A program made the translations under genes and the position numbers. Shown in pieces: positions 52,506-61,282 of a stretch of 64,000 nucleotides of DNA (the stretch's first letter is position 1; the number at the start of each line of letters is the position of its first letter). Source of the DNA: Deltaproteobacteria bacterium. Its GTDB lineage: Bacteria; Desulfobacterota; JAFDED01. The stretch covers positions 41,685-105,684 of the forward strand of contig JAFDED010000004.1 in NCBI GenBank assembly GCA_019310535.1, in the 5' to 3' direction. The notes under the pieces are model-generated. The model was not told where the DNA came from. It ran no database searches and was given only the letters and a program-made list of their open reading frames with translations.

Positions 52506-53444
52506 ATGGACATCGTTCAGGCGGAGCTGGCAGTGGTCGGTGGTGGCCCGGCAGGCCTTAGTGCGGGTATTTATGGATGCCGTGCGGGCCTCGATACCCT
52601 GATCATCGAGAAAGGGATTCCAGGGGGGCAGATTACCCTCACCGATGAGATTGAAAATTATCCCGGCCTTAATGAGACAATCAGCGGTTTCGAGCTCGCG
52701 GAGCGGATGCGAAATCAGGCCGAACGTTTCGGGGCACGGTTTGCCACCGATGAAATCACGACACTCACGGCCCGGGAGGGTGGGTTCGACATCCGGGGGC
52801 AACAAGCGTATCGCGCTCCGGCGGCGATTCTGGCTACAGGGACGAGCTACAACCGCCTGCGAATTCCCGGGGAGGCCGAATTGACGGGCAAGGGCGTCAG
52901 CTACTGTGCCACCTGTGACGGGCCTTTTTTTCGCGACCAGACGGTGGCGGTTGTAGGCGGCGGAGATGCCGCCATCCAGGAGGCGCTCTACCTGGCCAAG
53001 ATATGCCGACGCGTGCTGGTGGTGCACAGGAGGGATCAGCTCCGTGCCACAAAAATCCTCCAGGTGCGGGCCGGGAGAAACCCAAAGATCGAGTTTGTAT
53101 GGAGGCACATTCCCGTGGCCATCCACGGCGAGGAAGAGGTCAAGGGCCTGGAGGTGAAATCTGTGGAAACCGATGAGCGACGAGTCCTGGACGTTGCAGG
53201 GGTTTTCATATTTGTTGGAATCCGGCCGAATCTCTTCGAGATCGAGACCCGTGTCCGGGCTACAAAATGGGGGTTTATTCTCACCGACGACCGGATGGCA
53301 ACCGATGAACCAGGTCTGTGGGCAGCGGGAGACATTCGAGAGAAACCGCTGCGGCAGGTGGTTACGGCGGTCAGCGACGGCGCCACAGCGGCCATAGAGG
53401 CTGAGCGTTATCTGGAAAACATGAAATCAGAAGGGAAGACGTGA
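52506..53444 (+). CDS. trxB: Thioredoxin-disulfide reductase-like flavoprotein
   Basis: 312 residues, the standard TrxB length. FAD is bound by VVGGGPAGLSAGIYGCRAGLD at the N-terminus and by the C-terminal GLWAAGDIREKPLRQVVTAVSDGATAA. The redox pair is C134/C137 in YCATCDGPFF, and NADPH binding is in VAVVGGGDAAIQEALYLA. It reduces thioredoxin or a similar disulfide protein with NADPH. No thioredoxin gene is nearby. The start ATG 52506 has GGGGAG upstream. True TrxB and glutaredoxin-like relatives are hard to separate from sequence alone. Confidence 0.92.
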   Translation: MDIVQAELAVVGGGPAGLSAGIYGCRAGLDTLIIEKGIPGGQITLTDEIENYPGLNETISGFELAERMRNQAERFGARFATDEITTLTAREGGFDIRGQQAYRAPAAILATGTSYNRLRIPGEAELTGKGVSYCATCDGPFFRDQTVAVVGGGDAAIQEALYLAKICRRVLVVHRRDQLRATKILQVRAGRNPKIEFVWRHIPVAIHGEEEVKGLEVKSVETDERRVLDVAGVFIFVGIRPNLFEIETRVRATKWGFILTDDRMATDEPGLWAAGDIREKPLRQVVTAVSDGATAAIEAERYLENMKSEGKT

Positions 53445-53548
53445 TACCGCGGACAGCGCCGTGGGCACGACGATTCATGATCCGGGCCGCCCGCGGATTC
53501 AGCATTGCCCTGTGATGTAACACGAATCGAGGCACTGCTGGGGATGGA

Positions 53549-54097
53549 CTAGCTTCCGCCCCTCTTCAGAGATTGGACAAGCTCGATGGTGTCCCGTTCT
53601 GCCTTCAGAAGATCCTGAGCGTTGGGACGACCCCTGATGTCGCCCAGAGGCCCCAACGTGCTTCGGTCCTCTTTGCCGTGGAACTCTCCAATGATATACC
53701 ATTCCCCCACCACATGGATGCCGATGTGCGCAAAAAACTGGCCCATGTATTTACAGGTGGGAATGGCCTCGTCGATGCCGGTGTGCGGGCCCGAGTATGT
53801 GCAATAAACAACAGCCTTTTTTCCCGGCCTCCTGGGCGCCCCGATCCGGATGTCTCCCCTGCCCCTGTGGCAGTCAATTTTTTCTTTGATGAACTTCACA
53901 ACTGGCTCCGCGGGCTGCCACTGGTGCACCGGAGCACCCAGAAACACCAGATCATATTCGTACAGGTCAATTCCTTGCGCTTCCTCAACCCTGAGTAGAG
54001 TAACGTCCGCTCCCTCAGTCTGGAGCCCCTTTCGGATGGCAAACGCAACTTTCTCGGTGTTTCCCGTGGCCGACCAGTACAGGATCAATGCTTTCAA
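53549..54097 (-). CDS. Flavodoxin-family protein
   Basis: 182 residues if started at TTG 54097, six bases after GGAGAGG; the frame also extends to an ATG at 54130 with no clear site. KALILYWSATGNTEKVA is the FMN phosphate-binding loop, and VFLGAPVHQWQPAEPVVKFI with AVVYCTYSGPHTGIDEAI are the isoalloxazine-contact loops. It is longer than minimal flavodoxin and has an extended C-terminus (EFHGKEDRSTLGPLGDIRGRP). It is likely an FMN electron carrier or NAD(P)H-dependent reductase. It lies 54 bases after the amidohydrolase gene in the same direction. Confidence 0.86.
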   Translation of the reverse strand: MKALILYWSATGNTEKVAFAIRKGLQTEGADVTLLRVEEAQGIDLYEYDLVFLGAPVHQWQPAEPVVKFIKEKIDCHRGRGDIRIGAPRRPGKKAVVYCTYSGPHTGIDEAIPTCKYMGQFFAHIGIHVVGEWYIIGEFHGKEDRSTLGPLGDIRGRPNAQDLLKAERDTIELVQSLKRGGS

Positions 54098-54151
54098 TTT
54101 CTTCCTCTCCGTGAAAATAATAAGCTCCATGTGTATGGAGGTTTAACGTTC

Positions 54152-55006
54152 TCAGTCTGCCAGCTTCAGGATTCTTGCAGCATTATGATAAAAGATTTTC
54201 CGCTTGGTCTTTTCCTTTAACGGAAGTTCCGTGAAATCGTCCACGCCTTCTTTGAATTCGTAGAGGGGATAATCAGTGCCGAAGAGCACCCTGTCTTGGA
54301 GGATAGTATCGAAAAACTGAAGGAGTTCGGGATGTAGAAAACGAGGCTTGATTCCCGAGATTTCAAGAACTACATTGTCGTGTCGCCATGCAACGGCCAC
54401 CATGGGAAGGATCCATGGCCAGCCCGCGTGACTGGCGATAAGGGTCAGTTCCGGGAAGTGGCAGGCCACTTCGTCCAGATGACAGGGATTTCCGTAATCC
54501 ATGATGGTGGCCGGATCAAAATTGACAGAGGTGTGGAGAATAACGGGGATTTCCATCTCGCACGCCTTGGTGTAAAGCGGGTAGTAGCGCTTGTCGTTGG
54601 CATACAGCCGGTGGAAGAATGGACCCACGTTGAGTCCTCGCAAGCCCAAATTCACCACCGCGTCCTCCAGCTCCCGAACGGCCCGCATCCCCTTGTGCGG
54701 ATCCACGCCGGCAAAGCCGATAAACACGTCGGGATAATCGTTCACAATACGGGCGATGATCTCATTGGGGAGCTTCCGACCGTGGGTGGTCTCGATGTCA
54801 GCGGCATTGATGACCGCTTTGACGATGCCGGCCTGCCGCATCATGTCCACCTGTTCATCCAGGGGGATGGGAGTAATGCGGTCGTGCATCCGGTACATTT
54901 CCACATATTTCTTGTGGGCGGGCAGCATGGTGTCGGGAGCCCAAGATCCCAGACATTCCTTGGTCCTGGGAACCACACGAAAATCGATGACCCTGGGTTT
55001 TTCCAT
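54152..55006 (-). CDS. Amidohydrolase-fold (ACMSD-like) protein lacking the HxH site
   Basis: 284 residues, AAAGGAG upstream. The barrel is like PF04909 amidohydrolases: GFAGVDPHKGMRAVRELE, GLRGLNVGPFFHRLYANDKRYYPLY, VILHTSVNFD, ASHAGWPW and the late Asp in LFGTDYPLYEF. These enzymes decarboxylate or hydrolyse with one metal. The usual first-strand HxH is not there: the protein begins RVIDFRVVPR, with Arg and Val in those positions. Either a different metal set is used or the protein has changed chemistry. It is the gene after a TAXI-TRAP permease and probably handles the imported acid. Confidence 0.85.
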   Translation of the reverse strand: MEKPRVIDFRVVPRTKECLGSWAPDTMLPAHKKYVEMYRMHDRITPIPLDEQVDMMRQAGIVKAVINAADIETTHGRKLPNEIIARIVNDYPDVFIGFAGVDPHKGMRAVRELEDAVVNLGLRGLNVGPFFHRLYANDKRYYPLYTKACEMEIPVILHTSVNFDPATIMDYGNPCHLDEVACHFPELTLIASHAGWPWILPMVAVAWRHDNVVLEISGIKPRFLHPELLQFFDTILQDRVLFGTDYPLYEFKEGVDDFTELPLKEKTKRKIFYHNAARILKLAD

Positions 55007-55135
55007 TTACGCACTCCTTTTTAAAGGTTCAAGGATAGAGGAAACAGGATAGATAGGGAATAGAAGAAACTTAAGAATGATCTCCATGACTCTCTCTTGC
55101 CTGCATCCCTTTAACCTTAAACCTAGGGTCTCCCT

Positions 55136-57076
55136 TCACCCGGGAGTTGAAGCTTTCGGCTGAGCCGCTACTTTATGCCATATATAAACACCAGCCACTG
55201 TCAGGACACCCAGCAAGTCGGTCCATATCCCCGGTATGATCAGGATTACTCCCACAACAATCAAAAGCCCGCGAAAAAAATTATTCAATGGCCGGCGGAA
55301 ATACCCCACCGTGCCTGCGGAAAAAAGCACGGCGCAAAGAGAGCAAACCACAACGGTTTCAATAATGTGCGCAGTGGATCCGATGAAAAGGATTGATGGG
55401 CGATAGATGAAAAAGAACGGAACCACGTATATCATGATAGCCAGTCGGATGGCAATCATGGCGATGCTCAGCCAGCTGGCCTCTGCGATGCCTGCTGCCG
55501 TAAAGGCGGCAGTGCATACCGGGGGAGTCAGCGCCGAAATAATGGCATAGTAAAAGATGAACATGTGTGCTGGAAGGGGATCAAGCCCAAGCATGGAGAG
55601 TGCAGGCCCGACCACGGAGGCGGCAAGCAAATAAGCTGCGGTGGTAGGTATGCCCATGCCCAGGATCAGGGCCACCCCGCCGGCCAGAAACAGGGCCAGA
55701 AAAAGGGATCCAGCGCTGGCCCCGATGATGAACTCCGAGAGCTTGACGCCCAGCCCTGTGAGGGCCACCATCGAGATGACCACTTGGGCGCAGGCGATAA
55801 GCGAGGCCACAGTGAGCATGGATCTCCCGGCCCCCTCCAGACTGTGCAGCATAATCCTGAGCCTGTTTTTGATTGCATTCCACCGAAGATCATTTAGGAA
55901 TATAAAGAACAAAACGTTGATGGCCAGGCTGTAAAAGGCCGCCTTGCAGGGCGTGTATCCCCTGAACAGGAAGTAAAGAAGGACTCCCAGGGTCACCGCC
56001 AGGGGTCCGGTGGTCTTCCACGTGAGAACCTTTCGCCAGGGCGGGATCATTTCCTTGGGGAGGGGCTTTATTTTTTGCTTGCGTGACTCGAAGTCGATGG
56101 CAGCCCAGATGCTCAGGTAGAAAAGAAAGGCCGGTAGCGCTGCCGCCAGCGCGATGCGCAGGTAGGGCAGATTGATCAGCTCCGCCATAATGAACGCCCC
56201 CGCGCCCATAATGGGAGGGGTGATCTGCCCGCCGGAAGAGGCCACGGCTTCCACCGCCCCGGCAAATGCAGGCCGGTAGCCAAGCTTTTTCATCATGGGG
56301 ATGGTAAAGTGGCCTGTAGTCGCCACGTTGGCAATGGCGCTGCCCGAAATCATACCGAACATGGCACTGGATACCGTGGCCACCTTGGCCGCCCCGCCGT
56401 ATGATCTTCCCGCGAAGACCATGGAATATTGCATGAAGCTGTCGCCGGCCCCGGTAGACAGGATGACCGCTCCGAAAATTACGAAGGCCGCCACCAGAGT
56501 GGCCGAAATCCCCGTTACAATGCCCCAGATCCCTTCCGGGCCCAGGTAGAGATATTCGATGATGAAAGCGTAATTGAAGCCAGGATGCGCCCATTTCCCT
56601 GGAAGATACTGGCCCCATAGCCCATAAGCAATGGTGGCCAAGGCCAGAAGGGGCAAAAAAGGGCCGGTGTTGCGCCGGCCGGTCTCCAGGATCAACAGTG
56701 TTACCACCCCGCCCAGGATAAGCTCAAATGTGGTTCCGGCAATTCCTATGCCCTCAATGAGCCGGGGATATTCAATCACGATATACGCGCATCCCAGCAA
56801 GCTCACCGCCGTGAAAATGATGCTCACGACAGAGGGACGACCCTTGGGCCCGCGCCCTCTGAAGGTGGGAACAAGTAGAAATGTCAGAACGAGGCCGAAG
56901 CAGACATGCACGCTTCGCTGAATCATGTCGGGCAACCGCTCGTAGCCGGCTGTGTACAACTGGAAAGAGGTGAAACCTATCAAGATGGCCCGAATAAACA
57001 ATGAAAAAATTTTTCGGTGGCCTTTCTCCTCCGGTCTTTCTTTCTTTTCACTGGCCGTTTGGTCTTCGAGGTCCAT
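55136..57076 (-). CDS. TRAP transporter permease, fused small and large subunits
   Basis: 646 residues, the second TAXI-type permease in the window. A charged N-terminus is followed by the DctQ-like helices (IFSLFIRAILIGFTSFQLY, SVHVCFGLVLTFLLVPTF) and the DctM-like domain with GMISGSAIANVATTGHFTIPMMKK, ASSGGQITPPIMGAGAFIMAE, GMGIPTTAAYLLAASVVGPAL and LTPPVCTAAFTAAGIAEA. It moves a periplasmically captured carboxylate using an ion gradient. It is 250 bases from its binding-protein gene, with hairpin-forming sequence between. No DUF1850 gene accompanies this copy. Confidence 0.94.
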   Translation of the reverse strand: MDLEDQTASEKKERPEEKGHRKIFSLFIRAILIGFTSFQLYTAGYERLPDMIQRSVHVCFGLVLTFLLVPTFRGRGPKGRPSVVSIIFTAVSLLGCAYIVIEYPRLIEGIGIAGTTFELILGGVVTLLILETGRRNTGPFLPLLALATIAYGLWGQYLPGKWAHPGFNYAFIIEYLYLGPEGIWGIVTGISATLVAAFVIFGAVILSTGAGDSFMQYSMVFAGRSYGGAAKVATVSSAMFGMISGSAIANVATTGHFTIPMMKKLGYRPAFAGAVEAVASSGGQITPPIMGAGAFIMAELINLPYLRIALAAALPAFLFYLSIWAAIDFESRKQKIKPLPKEMIPPWRKVLTWKTTGPLAVTLGVLLYFLFRGYTPCKAAFYSLAINVLFFIFLNDLRWNAIKNRLRIMLHSLEGAGRSMLTVASLIACAQVVISMVALTGLGVKLSEFIIGASAGSLFLALFLAGGVALILGMGIPTTAAYLLAASVVGPALSMLGLDPLPAHMFIFYYAIISALTPPVCTAAFTAAGIAEASWLSIAMIAIRLAIMIYVVPFFFIYRPSILFIGSTAHIIETVVVCSLCAVLFSAGTVGYFRRPLNNFFRGLLIVVGVILIIPGIWTDLLGVLTVAGVYIWHKVAAQPKASTPG

Positions 57077-57097
57077 GCAATTTTTCCCTCAGGTTCA

Positions 57098-57168
57098 GGC
57101 GGAGATAAACCCCGTCCTCACACTGTGGCGCGTTTTCAAGAATTGGAGAGGCGGGGTTTATCTCCGCC
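57098..57168. repeat. Paired inverted repeats upstream of the permease gene
   Basis: The 19 bases at 57098-57116 (GGCGGAGATAAACCCCGTC) are inverted at 57150-57168 with one mismatch. The same core, GGGGTTTATCTCCGCC, recurs near 28141 and in part near 58481, so it is a dispersed element. Confidence 0.7.
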
Positions 57169-57267
57169 CGAATCCGTTTTGTCAACGTGTGTGATGCAGA
57201 GGCGTAAGGCCGCGTCCCCATATTATGATTAAGGCCTTACTTCTTCAGGCTGTTAATAGATTAAAGC

Positions 57268-57297
57268 GCGGGGGACCCGTCCGGGTTGATCCCCCGC
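57268..57297 (-). terminator. Hairpin after the TAXI binding-protein gene
   Basis: GCGGGGGA (57268-57275) pairs perfectly with TCCCCCGC (57290-57297), with an inner CCCG/CGGG pair. It lies 30 bases past the binding-protein stop on the minus strand, followed there by only a short T-run, so it may terminate partly or protect the upstream message. Confidence 0.6.
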
Positions 57298-57327
57298 TGC
57301 TGGTTGTAGGTAAATTATATAATCCTG

Positions 57328-58326
57328 TTACTTCTTCATTTCAGGGGCGATCTGCTCGGGTTTCAGCTTCAAACCCAACTCTTTCAAGTAGCGTGCGGTG
57401 CCCGCATGAAAAGGGAAGTTGGCGTACTTCACAAAATTTTCCGCCATGTTGAAGTCTTTCTCCCGAGGAAACGCGGCAGCCACATACTTCCACCCTTCCT
57501 GCACTGCTTTCGTGAAGTGGTAGGTCTGTTCTTCGGTCATGGAATCTGCGTAACACATACCACCGATGACCTGGACCGGCGTGGTGTAGGCGGGAATTCC
57601 CGGAATTTGATTTTCCTTGAAGCTTATAAAGAGGATGAAGGGGAACTTTTCCTTGATTTTTTTTACATATTCTTCGGGCCAGTCAAGGATACGAATCTTG
57701 GTCAGGGCCATGATCTCCTTGGTGGTGGCGTCCAGGTCGCGGGCCCCACCGCTGGCTTTAACATATCCCGTTATCCGATTGTCCTTGACAGCGGCCACGG
57801 CGTCAGAGAGGCTTGCCCTGTAAAAATCGGGCTTGATTCCGACCGTTTCCAGAAGCTGGCCCACCAGTTGTTCAGTGGCCGAGCCCCGCATCCCGCCGTT
57901 GAACTTCCTTCCATTGAGATCTTTTAGTGCCTTGATCCCGCTGTCCTTTCGGACGATGTAGTTCATGGCGTTAACGGAATGGACCCACAGGAGGCGCAGT
58001 TTGGGCCGGGGACTTTTCTTATATTTCCCCAGGCCGTGATACGCCTGATAAAATGTGGCGAAGGTGCCGATTCCCAGTTTTACCTGACCCCTGTTCAGCC
58101 GCTCCAGATTGTCCACGGCCCCTCCGGTGGAGACAACGGTGATGTCCATATATTTACTGGCCAATTCGTTAACAGCCTTGGCTATGGCAACAGAGTATAC
58201 GTAGTGGCTGGACGCGGTCCCGGTTGTGCCCATCAGGAGTTTGGCGGGCTGTTGGGCGCTGACTGCACTCGCCCAGCAGATGAAAACGAGAAGAGACAAG
58301 ACGACAAACACTGATTGTTTTTTCAT
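57328..58326 (-). CDS. TAXI-family TRAP transporter substrate-binding protein
   Basis: 332 residues from ATG 58326 (GGAGGG upstream); a longer frame from 58362 includes the ribosome site. Signal peptide: SVFVVLSLLVFICWASAVSA. The mature protein begins KLLMGTTGTASSHYVYSVAIAKAVNE, a TAXI start with Ser-His-Tyr in place of the Gly-Thr-Val-Tyr of the first copy, suggesting a different ligand. GMRGSATEQLVGQLLE and LSDAVAAVKDNRITGYVKASG complete the site. It partners the permease at 55136, and the acyl-CoA ligase upstream may act on the imported acid. Confidence 0.93.
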   Translation of the reverse strand: MKKQSVFVVLSLLVFICWASAVSAQQPAKLLMGTTGTASSHYVYSVAIAKAVNELASKYMDITVVSTGGAVDNLERLNRGQVKLGIGTFATFYQAYHGLGKYKKSPRPKLRLLWVHSVNAMNYIVRKDSGIKALKDLNGRKFNGGMRGSATEQLVGQLLETVGIKPDFYRASLSDAVAAVKDNRITGYVKASGGARDLDATTKEIMALTKIRILDWPEEYVKKIKEKFPFILFISFKENQIPGIPAYTTPVQVIGGMCYADSMTEEQTYHFTKAVQEGWKYVAAAFPREKDFNMAENFVKYANFPFHAGTARYLKELGLKLKPEQIAPEMKK

Positions 58327-58472
58327 TGTGAACTTCCCTCCTTTTCCTTTCATAAGGGTCATAGGTTTGTTTCAAGTTTGTTCCCTTGTCTGGAATTGTG
58401 TTGATACATCACCTCCTTCATTCAGCAGAGGGTGTAAATGCCACCGGAGATTGTCAGCGGGGTGAAGCCCGC

Positions 58473-58543
58473 AAGTACGAGCGGGGATAAACCCCGGCCC
58501 TATCACATCTTTCTGTAGGGACAGGTTTCAAACCTACCCCTAC
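58473..58543. repeat. Two dispersed palindromes in tandem
   Basis: A CGGGG-ataaa-CCCCG element (within 58481-58499) is followed by a 29-base near-palindrome at 58515-58543 (arms GTAGGG/CCCTAC and AGGTTT/AAACCT). The second overlaps the stop codon of the acyl-CoA ligase gene. Confidence 0.65.
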
Positions 58544-60135
58544 TGCTTCTTATTGATGAATTGCAGATCAACGGTGTCCTCATCCGAGGGTTGTCCATAC
58601 ATCTGCCTCAGCTTGTTCTTGTCCACTTTACCGTATGGATTCTTGGGCAACTCGTCAACGAAAAAAATTTTCCGGGGTTTTTTGAATCCGGCCAGATGTT
58701 TTGTGCAGGCCTCCAGTATCTCCTCCTCGGTCAGGTTCTCTCCTCTTTCAGGGGCGATGACGGCCGTTACCACTTCGCCCCACAGGGTATCCGGGGTCCC
58801 GATAATCGCTGATTCCTTGACGCCGGGATACGAATCGATGACAAGTTCCACTTCCTTGGGATAGACGTTATACCCCCCGCTGATGATCATATCCTTTGTG
58901 CGACCGATGATGTAAAGATAGCCGTCTTCGTCCATGCGTCCCAGGTCTCCCGAATAGACCCAGCCATTGCGGAAGACAGCCGCCGATTCTTCCGGCTCCC
59001 CCCAGTACTCCCATCCGGCCTGATCTTCCCTGACAACAATCTCGCCCACTTCTCCCCTGGGAACAGGGTTCCCATCAGGGTCTGCCAGCCATATCTCAAC
59101 GCCCAGCGCCCGCCGGCCCGCTGATGATAGGCGCTTTATTTGCTCCGGCGTGCCCTCCTGGACGTGCTCCCACGGATGTAACGTAGCAAGGGGCTGATGT
59201 GCCTCGGTGAGGCCGTAATTTTGCCTGAAAATGGGACCGAACAGGGAAATTGCTTTCCGCAACTGGCCCAGCGGGATGGGGGACATGCCGTAAAAAATCC
59301 GCCGGAGGCTGCTGTAATCGTGATTATAAATCTCAGGGTCCTGCATAAGCATGACGATCATGGTAGGAGCCAGAAGCACCACGGTGACCCGCTCCTGCTC
59401 GATGGTTTCAAGAACTCGCCGGGGATTGAACCGGGGGTGGATGATTAACTTGGCCCCTTTCAGGTAGAATGGCAGCAGGTGAAGCCCGGCCCCATGCGTC
59501 AGGGGAGCCACGGTCAAGAGGATGTCGTTACAATCGAAATACGCGTCGAAGTTCATGAACATGTTTTTGAAGCCTTCGATGCGGAGCCGATAGCTCATGG
59601 ATACGCCCCGCTGACGGCCGGTGGTGCCCGAGGTGTACATGATGCGGGTCAATTGAGTATCATCCAGCTCTACATACGGCTCGTCCTCGGGAGAATTTGC
59701 CAGGAGCTCATCGTAATCGATGAATTCATGATGCTCCGGGCTGCTGTGGCATATGAAGAACTCCACCCCGGGAAGCTCTCTCCGAATGGCGCGCACCTGG
59801 TCGAGATACTCACCGCCGAAAATCAAGGCCCGTGCCTTAGAATTGTTAATGACATATATATTCTCTGGCGGAGCGTTCCGCACATTCAGAGGGGCCTCTG
59901 TGTAACCCATCTTCCACTTTGCTGCAAAGCTCTCGAAAGCCTGGTTACAATTATAATGGAGAGACGCGATGATGTCCCCCATCTTCAAACCAAGTCGCTG
60001 CAGCCCATTGGCAAGGCGGTTGACTCTGCGGTTGGTCTCCCGATAGGTAAACGTCTGCCCTTCGAAAACGATACACGTTCGATCAGGATAGCGCTCCACA
60101 GGCCACGTTAAATAAGCGCCCGGTGCCAACCTCAT
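58540..60135 (-). CDS. AMP-dependent acyl-CoA synthetase/ligase
   Basis: 531 residues. It activates a carboxylic acid with ATP and CoA. The AMP-binding motif is MYTSGTTGRQRGVSMSYR, the hinge region is YSGDLGRMDEDGYLYIIGRTKDMI, then SGGYNVYPKEVE, and the catalytic lysine is in PKNPYGKVDKNKL. NYGLTEAHQPLATLHP forms the substrate pocket side. The sequence resembles medium-chain or aromatic acid ligases rather than acetyl-CoA synthetase. It is the first gene of the minus-strand run that includes the TAXI-TRAP system, so transport and activation of the same acid are probably coordinated. The start has AAAGGAGG upstream. Confidence 0.93.
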   Translation of the reverse strand: MRLAPGAYLTWPVERYPDRTCIVFEGQTFTYRETNRRVNRLANGLQRLGLKMGDIIASLHYNCNQAFESFAAKWKMGYTEAPLNVRNAPPENIYVINNSKARALIFGGEYLDQVRAIRRELPGVEFFICHSSPEHHEFIDYDELLANSPEDEPYVELDDTQLTRIMYTSGTTGRQRGVSMSYRLRIEGFKNMFMNFDAYFDCNDILLTVAPLTHGAGLHLLPFYLKGAKLIIHPRFNPRRVLETIEQERVTVVLLAPTMIVMLMQDPEIYNHDYSSLRRIFYGMSPIPLGQLRKAISLFGPIFRQNYGLTEAHQPLATLHPWEHVQEGTPEQIKRLSSAGRRALGVEIWLADPDGNPVPRGEVGEIVVREDQAGWEYWGEPEESAAVFRNGWVYSGDLGRMDEDGYLYIIGRTKDMIISGGYNVYPKEVELVIDSYPGVKESAIIGTPDTLWGEVVTAVIAPERGENLTEEEILEACTKHLAGFKKPRKIFFVDELPKNPYGKVDKNKLRQMYGQPSDEDTVDLQFINKKQ

Positions 60136-60567
60136 AAAGATCCTCCTTTTTCAATATGTTCGAAGGTGGATTTACGTAGTCCATAAAGTAGAGAGCAGTC
60201 TTACATCCTTTTTGTTTCACCGGATAGGGGAAAATAAACATCCCTTCCACTATTACCAGCTAAGGAAGTATTACTATGGAAGTTATAGTTGATATGGGTT
60301 AAAAGTCATGAAAAAATCTTTCCAATACGTGCACTAAATTACTTTATTTATTAAACTAACTGAAAATAAAAAACAACTTGACAATTATTTTTGTTCATAA
60401 TATTGTTTTATTTAATGTTTCATGTTAAATTAAAATTATTTGCCTTGTCAAGAAAAAAATGTAATGATTTAACCTCAATATTTTATTGAAGAATTTGTGT
60501 TTTCTTTTATAAGTGATCATTCTGGCCTATAATCAGTTTCCTGCGGATTAGCATTATCGAGGCGGCA
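60136..60567. other. AT-rich divergent promoter region
   Basis: About 430 bases, strikingly AT-rich, between the ligase gene and the GntR regulator. It contains the promoter candidate at 60378-60406 and probably the ligase promoter on the other strand, which I cannot define. No gene seen. Confidence 0.6.
60378..60406 (+). promoter_or_regulatory. Candidate promoter of the GntR gene
   Basis: TTGACA (60378-60383) and TATTGT (60401-60406) with a 17-base spacer, in the AT-rich divergent region. Confidence 0.5.
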
Positions 60568-61248
60568 ATGAAGAGCAGGGACCCTATGAAGGGTGCTCGA
60601 AAATTAAAAACCAAGCGTGAAGCCATTTTTAATGATCTCAGGGAGCGGATTATACGTCGTCATATTGTCCCCGGGGCCAAGCTCAGCGATTCAAAGCTGG
60701 CAGAGGAGTATGGCGTAAGCCGTACCGTGATACGGCATATTCTTCGAGACCTGGAACGCAGGGGGCTCATTGAGACCCATAGAAACCGGGGAATCTTTGC
60801 CATTCGAATGGATGGAAATTATATTATGGAACTTCTGGAGATCAGGGAAGCCTTGGACGCGCTGATGGCAAGGCTTTCTGCACAGCGCTCAACTCCTGAA
60901 GATTGGAAGGGACTCGAGACGCTTTTTGACGATGAATGCGCTAAGTTGATCCAGAATTTGGATTTTGAGGGGTATCTAAAGCGTGTCGCCATTTTTCATA
61001 ATCGGATGGTGGAAACCACACGCAACCAACAATTGCAGCAATTGATTGACTCAATTTACGATCGAATCAAAATGGTCATGCGACGAACCGTTATCCTGCC
61101 CCAGCGGGCTGAACGTTCAATAATCGAAAACCGGGAGGTTCTGAAGGCCATCCTGGATAAGGATCCTGACCGGGCCGAGGCCATCAATCGGGAACGTATT
61201 CGGAAAATCCGGGAAAACGTTCAACAATATCAAGATTTTATTCTATAA
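60568..61248 (+). CDS. GntR-family regulator, FCD (FadR/VanR) type
   Basis: 226 residues. The N-terminal winged helix includes LRERIIRRHIVPGAKLSDSKLAEEYGVSRTVIRHIL and the wing GLIETHRNRGIFA. The C-terminal all-helical FCD domain binds a small acid, often with a metal; DDECAKL, HNRMV and the end of the domain supply candidate Asp and His ligands (D..H..H pattern only partly visible). It is divergent from the ligase-TAXI run and 34 bases upstream of a crotonase gene, so it probably controls both directions, responding to the acid or its CoA ester. The start could also be the ATG at 60586. Confidence 0.9.
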   Translation: MKSRDPMKGARKLKTKREAIFNDLRERIIRRHIVPGAKLSDSKLAEEYGVSRTVIRHILRDLERRGLIETHRNRGIFAIRMDGNYIMELLEIREALDALMARLSAQRSTPEDWKGLETLFDDECAKLIQNLDFEGYLKRVAIFHNRMVETTRNQQLQQLIDSIYDRIKMVMRRTVILPQRAERSIIENREVLKAILDKDPDRAEAINRERIRKIRENVQQYQDFIL

Positions 61249-61282
61249 GATTTTAACCACTAACACCAACAGGAGGGATGTA

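Noticed and set aside
52357..52602. Open frame overlapping the start of the thioredoxin-reductase-like gene
   Set aside because: TTG or GTG start without site, and most of it overlaps a certain gene.
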